Source of the DNA: Defluviicoccus vanus
Lineage (GTDB): Bacteria; Pseudomonadota; Alphaproteobacteria; Rhodospirillales; Defluviicoccaceae
Reading direction: 5' to 3'
DNA length: 5,284 bases
Assembly (NCBI RefSeq): GCF_014672695.1
Contig: NZ_CP053923.1
Span: 892,393 to 897,676, forward strand
Part shown: positions 1-5,284 of the stretch, piece by piece
Position numbering within the stretch: position 1 is the stretch's first letter
Layout of the letters: every line of letters begins with the position of its first letter
Position numbers and translations under genes: made by a program
Notes under the pieces: generated by a model
Told to the model about the DNA's origin: nothing
What the model saw: only the letters and a program-made list of their open reading frames with translations
Database searches by the model: none

Positions 1-406
1 GTGGAGGCACGGCAGACGCGCCGATCTTGCGACTGATCGCGGCGCACAGCTGGCCAAATCCGCGGTGGGCTTCCTCACCTGCCCAATCGAAGAGCGGTGC
101 CGCCTGAATGGCGCGGAAAGCAAGCGGTGGGCGGCAATCGTCGCTCAGCACCGGGACCAGGACCCCGCGTTTGCGACCTTCCTCCGCCTCCACTTTCACC
201 CAATGCTTGCTAATAGCGGTTCGGGACCACATCACCACGACGCAACGACTGTGATCGAGTTCCCGCTCGATGACTTCGTCCCAGGTCTCTCCCGGCAGGA
301 TTTCCGGATCCCACCACACCGACCATCCCCGCGCATCAAGCGCCTGCGCGAGACGCTGTGCCGCGTCTCGGTCCTCGCGCGCATAGGAGAGAAAGATGTC
401 GGCCAT
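1..406 (-). CDS. TIR domain protein, N-terminal part (3' end beyond window)
   Basis: The minus-strand frame from the ATG at 404-406 stays open for 135 codons to the left edge, so the C-terminus is missing. The protein opens with MADIFLSYAREDRDAA (box 1 of bacterial TIR domains), then GWSVWWDPEILPGETW (residues 27-42, the BB-loop region), a hydrophobic strand CVVVMWS (55-61), then SKHWVKVEAEEG (66-77), GVLVPVL (81-87), and a final helix ending near residue 128. This covers a whole TIR fold. Glu73 in Trp-Val-x-x-Glu aligns with the catalytic glutamate of NAD-cleaving TIR domains, so NAD hydrolase activity is plausible; a scaffold role is the alternative. The Ala-Val-Pro-Pro stretch at the edge looks like the start of a linker to another domain, whose identity cannot be seen. 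The gene lies 105 bp downstream of the acylase gene on the same strand. No good Shine-Dalgarno sequence sits directly before this ATG; the start was chosen because the fold begins there. The TIR call is confident; the biochemical role is inferred. Confidence 0.93.
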   Translation of the reverse strand, partial: MADIFLSYAREDRDAAQRLAQALDARGWSVWWDPEILPGETWDEVIERELDHSRCVVVMWSRTAISKHWVKVEAEEGRKRGVLVPVLSDDCRPPLAFRAIQAAPLFDWAGEEAHRGFGQLCAAISRKIGASAVPP

Positions 407-443
407 CGTGTGTGGGGACCCCCCGCCGGCAGCACCGCAATCG

Positions 444-451
444 CTCCTTCT
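444..451 (-). promoter_or_regulatory. Shine-Dalgarno-like site upstream of TIR gene
   Basis: AGAAGGAG on the minus strand is the strongest ribosome-binding-site match in the acylase-TIR gap. It lies 8 nt before a GTG (433-435) but 37 nt before the TIR ATG (404-406), and that GTG is in a different frame from the TIR domain. It may serve a short upstream or overlapping reading frame, may act through folding of the leader, or may mark the true start if the G6 run has an indel. Its use is unproven. Confidence 0.4.
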
Positions 452-476
452 TAGCGGCGCCGGAACCGCCGCGCTA
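452..476 (-). other. Imperfect hairpin between acylase and TIR genes
   Basis: The outer arms TAGCG (452-456) and CGCTA (472-476) pair perfectly. With one bulged base at 457, CG (458-459) pairs with 470-471, and after a C/C mismatch CG (461-462) pairs with 467-468, leaving a four-base loop. On the minus strand the stem is followed by AGAAGGAG, not by a U-run, so it is not a canonical terminator. It ends right beside the Shine-Dalgarno-like site and could affect mRNA stability or access to that site. In a GC-rich region some chance pairing is expected. Confidence 0.3.
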
Positions 477-511
477 CCCCGTGCGGAGCGGTAGAGTCGG
501 AGGGCGCCGCC

Positions 512-2779
512 CTACCCCCGCGGCGTCAGTGTCATGACGTTGGGGAACTCCTTCGCCACGGTTGCCGGGCGCAGTGGCATCCGGATGTAGCGCCGGTCCT
601 GCCATAGCTGCAACTGGTCGATGAAGGTGCTGCTGCCGATCCAGCCGTCCTGGCCGCCGAGCAGGGCAAACCAGTTGCTATCCTCATCGGACAGATCGGA
701 GATGTGCCGCGCCATCGAGCCGAAGGTAGCGTTGTGCCGGCCACGTTCCAAACCGTGCGACATCTTCATCGGTGTCTGCCGCGACCCGCCGCTGGCCAGA
801 TCACGAATGACAAAAATCCGCCCGAGATAAGGGAAGCGGGCGAGCGAGGTGCCGATCTGCAGCCGGTGCATATCGCCCCAGTTGCAGAAGCGCGAGGCAT
901 CCCGCGCCCCCGCCTGCAGCGCCCAGCGGAGGATCGTCTCCCGCTCCTCGCGACTGCGATCTTCGAGATCGCGCAGCAGGAACGTGGTCAGATAGCTCCA
1001 CTGACTGTAAAGCTCGGGAAGATCCGACGCCTTGGCGGCGCCGTAGAGGCCGGTGACGAGGTGGTACAGGAACACCTCGAAGGCGAGTGCGCCCGAAGAC
1101 TCCGCCGCGTAGTCGCCGTCCCAGGCCCTTAGCTGCTTATAGAAGGGATCATCAGCCACGCCCGGCAGTTCCAGCAGCAGATCGGCCAGCGTGCCCGACA
1201 GTTGCGCCGCGTCGGGCGCAAAGGTGTCGATCTGCACCTGCTGCAGCACGGCGATGGAGATCGGCTCCTTCTTATCGAGCAGTTCGTACAGACGGCGGAC
1301 GCGCTCGTCGGTGCCGAAGGTGATGCCGATGGGAACATCGGTATCCTCCGGTTTCTCGTTCGCCGAGGCGATGATCCCCCGCTCGGGGTTGAGCGTGAAG
1401 GGGAAGTCGCGCACGTCCACGTTGCCCTGCCAGTGGGTCTGCGGATCGGTGGCGTCGAGCACCGGGTCATCCTTGGGAAAGGAGAGGCGCAGCGGCTGGG
1501 TGACCGCCATCACCCGGCCGATATTGCCGTTGCGATCGGCGAACAGCATGTTCTGGCCGGAGACGCCGTAGCCGAAGAAAGCCTCGCGAAACGCGTCGGG
1601 CGTGCTCGCCCGTGCCGCCCGCAGCAGCGCGGTGAATTCGTCGGTGGGTTCGTGGCCGATCCAGCGCAAGGAGATCGTTTCCGGTTTCGGCGTCTTGACC
1701 ATCTTGGCGTCGGTGACGATCGGACCGAAACGCGTCCGCCTGAGCTTGCGGCGCTGCGAGCGCCAGCCACGGACCTTGATCACCGTCTCGGTCTCCTCGA
1801 TCTCGCTCTCCGGCAATTGCGAGACGTCGAACAGGTCGCTGGAGGCCGCGCGCAGGTTGGTGCCGCCCCAGGCAAGATCAGGGTTGCGGCCGAGTCCCCA
1901 GACCGGCAGGCCGACGATGGTGATGCCGACGACGTTGTACGACGGCGACCGCACCCCGAGCAGCACCCACAGGTTGGGCAGCGACAGGCCGAGATGCGGG
2001 TCGCTGGCGATCAGCGCCGCGCCGGTGGCGCTGCGGTGAGGTGCTACCACCATCGAGTTGCTGCCATTGCGACCGGTGCCAAGCAACAGGTCTTCGAACT
2101 CGCCCTGCGCCTCGTGCGGGCGGGTGCTGGCGGTGGGCAACTCACCCGCCTCCAGGGTTCGGTTCCACAGTTCGGCAAAGCCGGGCTGGCCGCGCGCCGC
2201 CAGCAGCGGAAAATAGGTGAGCCAGGTGAAATCGGTGCCGCCAAAGCGCGCGCCGACGAGGATGTCGCGGAAAACGTAGGGTTCGGGTTTGATTCCGAGC
2301 ACGCCGAACTCGGGCGGCCAGCGGTTGATCGCCTGCATATGCGCCTGTTGGGCGTTGAGGCCATCGACGTAGCCCTGCACCCAGGTCCGGGTGCTCTCCG
2401 GCATCTTGCGCTCGAGTTCATCGGCGGCGCGACCATAGTCAAGGATGCGAATGAGATGGTCGAACTTGAACGCCACCGGCCCCGCCAACTCCGACAGGCG
2501 ACCGTAGAAGAAGCGTTTGAACAGGGAGATCTGGGCGCTGCGCAGGTGGCCATGCACCAAGCCGATGGCGACCGCGGCATCCCGGTCGGTCTCCGCTTCG
2601 ATGAACGGCACATGGTTGCGGTTCCAGCGGATGGTCACCGGTCGTTCGAGCGGCAGGCCATCGGTGGGGAAATCGGCCAGTCGCTTCTCCAACGACATCG
2701 GCCGGGGTCGTACCGCCCGCAGCAGATCCACCAGCGGCCGCGGCAGCCATGAAAGGAGGGTGGCGAGAGTCTCGGTCAT
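512..2779 (-). CDS. Penicillin acylase family (S45) Ntn hydrolase
   Basis: This complete 755-residue protein belongs to the penicillin/cephalosporin/AHL acylase family, whose members hydrolyse amide bonds after self-cleavage into alpha and beta chains with an N-terminal catalytic serine. Residues 41-100 are the alpha-chain start (RWNRNHVPFIEAETD, then GLVHGHLRSAQISLFKR and GRLSELAGP). Gly239-Ser240-Asn241 in GRNGSNSMVV is the predicted cleavage site and nucleophile; ASDPHL (258-263) follows as in the family. SGQNMLFADRNGNIG (407-421), NPERGIIASANEKP (464-477, with Asn474 at the oxyanion position) and SNWFALLGGQDGW (701-713) are further family blocks. Length is typical. The first 30 residues have no hydrophobic signal core, whereas well-studied relatives are exported, so it may be cytoplasmic. 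The usual Gln-Asp-Arg block reads His-Leu-Arg (78-80). The ATG at 2777-2779 is the first start after an in-frame TAG at 2792-2794; no strong Shine-Dalgarno is seen. The substrate (beta-lactam, acyl-homoserine lactone or another amide) cannot be read from the sequence. Confidence 0.95.
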   Translation of the reverse strand: MTETLATLLSWLPRPLVDLLRAVRPRPMSLEKRLADFPTDGLPLERPVTIRWNRNHVPFIEAETDRDAAVAIGLVHGHLRSAQISLFKRFFYGRLSELAGPVAFKFDHLIRILDYGRAADELERKMPESTRTWVQGYVDGLNAQQAHMQAINRWPPEFGVLGIKPEPYVFRDILVGARFGGTDFTWLTYFPLLAARGQPGFAELWNRTLEAGELPTASTRPHEAQGEFEDLLLGTGRNGSNSMVVAPHRSATGAALIASDPHLGLSLPNLWVLLGVRSPSYNVVGITIVGLPVWGLGRNPDLAWGGTNLRAASSDLFDVSQLPESEIEETETVIKVRGWRSQRRKLRRTRFGPIVTDAKMVKTPKPETISLRWIGHEPTDEFTALLRAARASTPDAFREAFFGYGVSGQNMLFADRNGNIGRVMAVTQPLRLSFPKDDPVLDATDPQTHWQGNVDVRDFPFTLNPERGIIASANEKPEDTDVPIGITFGTDERVRRLYELLDKKEPISIAVLQQVQIDTFAPDAAQLSGTLADLLLELPGVADDPFYKQLRAWDGDYAAESSGALAFEVFLYHLVTGLYGAAKASDLPELYSQWSYLTTFLLRDLEDRSREERETILRWALQAGARDASRFCNWGDMHRLQIGTSLARFPYLGRIFVIRDLASGGSRQTPMKMSHGLERGRHNATFGSMARHISDLSDEDSNWFALLGGQDGWIGSSTFIDQLQLWQDRRYIRMPLRPATVAKEFPNVMTLTPRG

Positions 2780-2949
2780 GCTTGTTGCTGCCTATGTGCG
2801 ACGCGGGGAGCGCGAAATTTGCCAGAGTTGGGGTGACGCGAGCGGCCCGCTGTCGACGGACAGCTCCGAGCGGCAGCGAGTGCCGTGCGAGGGACCGTTG
2901 CGGCCCCGACGCACCGATTGTCGCGCAGCAACAAGACCACCGCCACTGC

Positions 2950-2955
2950 ATTTTA
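2950..2955 (-). promoter_or_regulatory. Possible -10 box for acylase gene
   Basis: TAAAAT on the minus strand matches the sigma-70 consensus TATAAT at five of six positions and is one of few AT-rich spots in the gap. At the right distance upstream there is no good -35 hexamer; instead a CGCAC/GTGCG palindrome (2966-2978) overlaps that place. Transcription would begin about 160-165 nt before the acylase ATG. This is a candidate only. A perfect TTGACA at 3031-3036 is too far away to be its partner. Confidence 0.3.
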
Positions 2956-2965
2956 GCGCCGACAC

Positions 2966-2978
2966 CGCACGTAGTGCG
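2966..2978. promoter_or_regulatory. 13-bp palindrome, possible operator
   Basis: CGCAC (2966-2970) and GTGCG (2974-2978) are perfect inverted copies around a 3-bp centre. The site lies 10 bp upstream of the TAAAAT box with respect to minus-strand transcription, overlapping the expected -35 position. That is a common place for a repressor or activator site. The arms are short and the region is GC-rich, so chance occurrence is possible, and no regulator gene is in the window. Confidence 0.25.
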
Positions 2979-2994
2979 CGCGCTCACGCTGTCG

Positions 2995-3021
2995 CTACCG
3001 GTCGCTCACTGGTGGTTTTTT
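2995..3021 (+). terminator. Plus-strand terminator-like hairpin with T6
   Basis: On the plus strand, CTACCGG (2995-3001) can pair with CTGGTGG (3009-3015), using two G-T wobbles, around a seven-base loop, and is followed at once by TTTTTT (3016-3021). This is the layout of a Rho-independent terminator for plus-strand transcription. No plus-strand gene precedes it, so if real it would stop antisense transcription arising within or ahead of the acylase gene before it enters the redox gene. The stem is weak. Confidence 0.25.
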
Positions 3022-3045
3022 CGCCGCCAATGTCAAGCGCGGCGA
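3021..3045 (-). other. Hairpin just after the redox gene stop codon
   Basis: On the minus strand, two bases after the TAA stop, TCGCCGC (3039-3045) pairs perfectly with GCGGCGA (3021-3027) around an 11-base loop that contains TTGACA. It is followed by an A-run, not a U-run, so it is not a classical intrinsic terminator for the redox gene. It could protect the 3' end of the mRNA or help Rho-dependent ending. The TTGACA in the loop (3031-3036) matches a perfect -35 hexamer, but no good -10 follows at 16-18 bp. Confidence 0.35.
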
Positions 3046-3047
3046 GG

Positions 3048-5284
3048 TTACGGCGCCCGCCTGCCCGCGTGCGCCGTTGCCGCCAATTCCCGGATCTGCA
3101 CCGGGCTGGCAGCCAGGCCGTCGTAGACCGGCAAGCCATCCCGCCCGACGTAGCCGAAGCGCAGCACCCCGGTCGGACACGACTGGACACAGGCGGAACA
3201 GCGGACGCACTCAGGGTCGATCATACCGAGACCCTTGTTGGCGAAGTTCATCACGTCGATGCCCTGGTGGCAGACGCTGGTGCAAACATTGCAGGAGATG
3301 CACTTCTTCTTGTCGGCAAAGATGCGGAAGCGACTGAAGCGGGCGTAGATGTGCATCAGCGCCGCCAGCGGGCAGAAGAAGCGACACCAGACCCGCCCGG
3401 AAAAATGGAAGTAAAAGGCAACGCCGATGATCCCGGCGAATAGCACGTCGACGAAATAGTGAAAGTTGAAAAACGGCAGCTCCTGGAACAGCGCCGCAAA
3501 CAGTCTGGCGGCCAGCGAGCCGGGAAAGATCCAGCCGAGAACCCGCAGCAGCATGAGCAGCACTGCCAGGGCGAGAAACCCCTGCCCCGCCATGTTGAGC
3601 CGGTTCCATCCGGGTCCGTGCGGCATCTTCTGCCGATGCGCATCGCCCATCGTCTCCGCCAAGGCGCCGCAGGAGCAGATCCAGCCGCAGTAGGCGCCCT
3701 TGCCAAAATAGCGGATCAGCAGCGGAATGAGGACGCCGGTCTGGACAACGCCCAGCACCAGCCAGCCCCACATGGGCTGGTCGGTGAACCAGTTATAGAC
3801 GAACAACGGCCACGCCAGGATGAAGCCGTACGCCCGCCAGTAGGCACGCTCTTCACCCAAGGCATCATAGCGCTCGAAGAAGGTATCGGCGAAAGGCTGC
3901 AGCCAGCTGCCATCGCTGAAATAGCCGTTACGGCCCAGCCACGGCAGGATGAGCTGCGGCAGGAGAAACAGCGGGATAATCTGGATGGCCGCCAGGCTGA
4001 TCGTCTGCAGCCGGACATACGGCGTCCGGCGACGGCGCATCCGGCGGATGCCGAAGACCACCACCAGCACGCAATACCCCAGCGCGTAATAGAAATTGGG
4101 ATCGGCGCCGGAGCGAATCAGGGTAAAGACAAGACTGGTCCTGTCCTCTGCCGCTACGCCGACCGCTCGCGTCATCGCGGCGGTCCAGGTCAGCGGGTTG
4201 AGCCAGGCAAAATCGAGCCCGGGCAGGAAGCTGCCGTGACCGCCGATGGTGAAGCCGAGGCTCTTCCAGTGGAACAGCCAGATGCAGAACAGGATGGAGG
4301 CGATCAGTCCCAGCCACCCGCGCACGCCCCATTCACCGGATATGGCCACACCACTGCGACGAAAGAAATCGAGTGCCGGCTCGCGGCCGGTCATTGAAAA
4401 CACCACGTCGTTGGCGATCGACACCGCTTGGCCATCGGCATCGCGCAGCTGCACGCGGGACGGCTCGATGCGGCCAAGCGTGCTGCCCAGCATCAGCCTG
4501 AGCGAGCCAGCCGGCGAGGCCGGAGCGGCCCGCAGCCGTTCGAGCTTGGCAACGTTCTCCGGCTTCGGCCGGGCAAATGCCGTCTTGCGATAGCTGAGCG
4601 TCACCTGCGCACCGGCACCAGCGAGCGCGATCGCTGCTTCCAGCGCCGAGTCGCCGCCACCAATGACGAGAACCTGCCGCCCAGCGAAATCCTTGGGATC
4701 GTGCAGGCGGTTGTAGACCTTGTCCAGATCCTCCCCGGGCACCCCCAGCCGACGGAAGTTGCCGCTGCGACCGATGGCGATAATCGCCCGCTGGGCGGAC
4801 ACGAGCTCGCCGCCGGCGAGGCTCAGTTGCAACAGCCCGCCTACCCGCCTGATCTGATCCACCCGGGCGGCGCGAAAGGGGATTGTCGCCGTCTGCTGCT
4901 GCAGTTCAGCCAACAGTTCCTCCTTCACCGTCGCCCGGAACTGCAGCTCGCCAGCCGGTACCATCGCCGTCGGGTAGGTGAAGATCGGCTTACCCTTGGG
5001 AAAGTTGGCGATGGTGGCGAAGGGTTCCTGCGCCTCGAACAGGACGAACCGCAACCCGGCTCGGCGCGCCTCCTTCGCCGCGGCGTAACCGCTGACGCCG
5101 CCGCCGATGATCGCCAGATCGAGGACACCCTCGCCACCGCCACCGCCACCGCCACCGGGGGTGAAATTCGCTTCGGCGATGATCGCCTGCACTGCCTGGG
5201 CGCCGGAGTCGGCGGAAAACTTCAGCAGCGGGATGCCGGTGAGGTCGCCGGTGATCCGCACGCCATCGATATTGGTGACGCCCC
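3048..5284 (-). CDS. Flavoprotein fused to NapH/NosR-like membrane 4Fe-4S protein (5' end beyond window)
   Basis: The frame is open to the right edge and 744 full codons are visible; residues here are counted from the GTG at 5259-5261, which is probably internal. Likely role: moving electrons between NAD(P)H, FAD and membrane iron-sulfur centres. Order: a GDLTGIPLLK segment (5-14), like the end of a pyridine nucleotide-disulfide reductase fold; an octaglycine linker (36-43); FAD motif GGGVSG (53-58) and FPKGKPIFTYP, recalling YpdA/thioredoxin reductase-like enzymes; NAD(P) motif GGGDSALEAA (201-210); membrane segments near 315-332, 389-405, 418-440, 478-492, 498-516, 560-580 and 601-619; CGWICSCG (Cys525, 529, 531); CRFFCP (Cys626, 630); and two ferredoxin motifs, Cys654/657/660/664 and Cys685/688/691/695. 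All eight ferredoxin cysteines are present; His replaces the usual Pro after Cys664. No CxxC redox disulfide is seen in the flavoprotein part, so a classical thioredoxin reductase is unlikely. Electron donor, acceptor and pathway are unknown. The architecture is confident, the role inferred. Confidence 0.92.
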   Translation of the reverse strand, partial: GVTNIDGVRITGDLTGIPLLKFSADSGAQAVQAIIAEANFTPGGGGGGGGEGVLDLAIIGGGVSGYAAAKEARRAGLRFVLFEAQEPFATIANFPKGKPIFTYPTAMVPAGELQFRATVKEELLAELQQQTATIPFRAARVDQIRRVGGLLQLSLAGGELVSAQRAIIAIGRSGNFRRLGVPGEDLDKVYNRLHDPKDFAGRQVLVIGGGDSALEAAIALAGAGAQVTLSYRKTAFARPKPENVAKLERLRAAPASPAGSLRLMLGSTLGRIEPSRVQLRDADGQAVSIANDVVFSMTGREPALDFFRRSGVAISGEWGVRGWLGLIASILFCIWLFHWKSLGFTIGGHGSFLPGLDFAWLNPLTWTAAMTRAVGVAAEDRTSLVFTLIRSGADPNFYYALGYCVLVVVFGIRRMRRRRTPYVRLQTISLAAIQIIPLFLLPQLILPWLGRNGYFSDGSWLQPFADTFFERYDALGEERAYWRAYGFILAWPLFVYNWFTDQPMWGWLVLGVVQTGVLIPLLIRYFGKGAYCGWICSCGALAETMGDAHRQKMPHGPGWNRLNMAGQGFLALAVLLMLLRVLGWIFPGSLAARLFAALFQELPFFNFHYFVDVLFAGIIGVAFYFHFSGRVWCRFFCPLAALMHIYARFSRFRIFADKKKCISCNVCTSVCHQGIDVMNFANKGLGMIDPECVRCSACVQSCPTGVLRFGYVGRDGLPVYDGLAASPVQIRELAATAHAGRRAP
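5133..5156. repeat. (GCCACC)x4 hexanucleotide repeat encoding a Gly8 linker
   Basis: Four perfect tandem copies of GCCACC on the plus strand read as (GGTGGC)4 on the coding strand. They encode eight glycines between the N-terminal cap segment and the FAD-binding fold of the redox protein. Gain or loss of a unit by slippage would keep the frame and only change linker length by two glycines. Confidence 0.9.

Larger units (their letters stand above)
407..511 (-). other. Acylase-TIR intergenic gap
   Basis: This 105-bp gap separates the acylase stop codon from the TIR start codon. On the minus strand it contains an imperfect hairpin (452-476), a smaller one (474-494), a purine-rich AGAAGGAG (444-451), and a run of six G (419-424) followed by CCCC, which forms a short GGGGTCCCC palindrome just before the TIR start. 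No U-tract follows any hairpin, so a Rho-independent stop between the genes is not supported and read-through is plausible. No convincing -35/-10 pair was found. Confidence 0.5.
2780..3047 (-). other. 268-bp intergenic region upstream of acylase
   Basis: No coding sequence is supported here: minus-strand frames are broken, and the frame that enters the acylase gene is a shadow with no family features. It contains structure at both ends. Next to the redox gene are a hairpin (3021-3045) and a T6 run; in the middle are a TAAAAT box and a 13-bp palindrome (listed separately). A GCTGTC/GACAGC hairpin with a four-base loop lies at 2849-2864, inside what would be the acylase mRNA leader if transcription starts near 2943. 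The gap is long enough for the acylase gene to have its own promoter. Confidence 0.6.

Noticed and set aside
232..435. 67-codon minus-strand frame from the GTG at 435
   Set aside because: Although it has the best ribosome-binding site in the gap, its product is Arg/Ser-rich and overlaps the TIR frame. It is kept as a finding about initiation, not as a gene.
65..454. 129-codon open frame on the plus strand
   Set aside because: It is antisense to the TIR domain on the minus strand, has no family features, and is explained by GC-rich codon bias.
474..494. CTACC/GGTAG hairpin as terminator of the acylase gene
   Set aside because: The stem is short and interrupted by a three-base bulge, it competes with the 452-476 hairpin, and no U-run follows on the minus strand.
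1202..2752. 516-codon open frame on the plus strand, antisense to the acylase gene
   Set aside because: It lies wholly inside the acylase gene, whose family motifs are unmistakable. The antisense product is Arg/Ala/Gly-rich with no recognisable domain; long antisense frames are common in GC-rich genes.
2439..2987. 182-codon minus-strand frame spanning the gap and the acylase start
   Set aside because: Most of it is a shifted-frame copy of the acylase coding region, and the gap part shows no domain.
3031..3036. Perfect TTGACA as a -35 box for the acylase gene
   Set aside because: Nothing like TATAAT lies 16-18 bp downstream on the minus strand, and the hexamer falls inside the loop of a hairpin next to the redox stop codon.
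3459..4397. 312-codon plus-strand frame antisense to the redox gene
   Set aside because: It is antisense to the membrane and NapH-like part of the redox protein; its composition is Gln/Ala/Arg-rich and no motif is seen.

Overview
The window is a GC-rich (clearly above 60% G+C by eye) piece of bacterial chromosome carrying three protein genes, all on the minus strand. Two of them run off the window edges. High GC, densely coded genes, a NosR/NapH-like membrane iron-sulfur protein and a short-form bacterial TIR domain suggest a proteobacterium, perhaps an alphaproteobacterium. That placement is inference only, because no marker gene or RNA is present.

In the direction of transcription (right to left), the first gene (3048 to the right edge, 5' end missing) encodes a membrane redox protein. 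It has a two-dinucleotide-binding flavoprotein head (FAD motif GGGVSG, NAD(P) motif GGGDSALEAA), about six or seven membrane segments, two NapH/NosR-type cysteine motifs in membrane loops, and a C-terminal 2[4Fe-4S] ferredoxin domain. An eight-glycine linker encoded by four copies of a hexanucleotide precedes the FAD fold. A 268-bp gap (2780-3047) follows. It holds a hairpin just after the stop, a plus-strand terminator-like hairpin with T6, a TAAAAT box and a small palindrome where a -35/operator would lie.

The second gene (512-2779, complete) encodes a 755-residue penicillin acylase-family (S45) Ntn hydrolase. Its predicted autocatalytic Gly239/Ser240 junction and oxyanion Asn474 are intact, but it has no recognisable export signal. 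After a 105-bp gap with a long imperfect hairpin but no U-tract comes the third gene (left edge to 406, 3' end missing). It encodes an N-terminal TIR domain with the Trp-Val-x-x-Glu catalytic-type motif of NAD-hydrolysing TIR proteins, and its effector or partner domain lies outside the window.

Nothing in the sequence proves that the three genes form one system. Same-strand order and the lack of a clear minus-strand terminator allow co-transcription of the acylase and TIR genes. A cytoplasmic acylase beside a TIR protein, downstream of an NAD(P)H-linked membrane redox protein, is an unusual set worth testing by neighbourhood conservation. No RNA genes, mobile elements, CRISPR arrays or attachment sites were seen.
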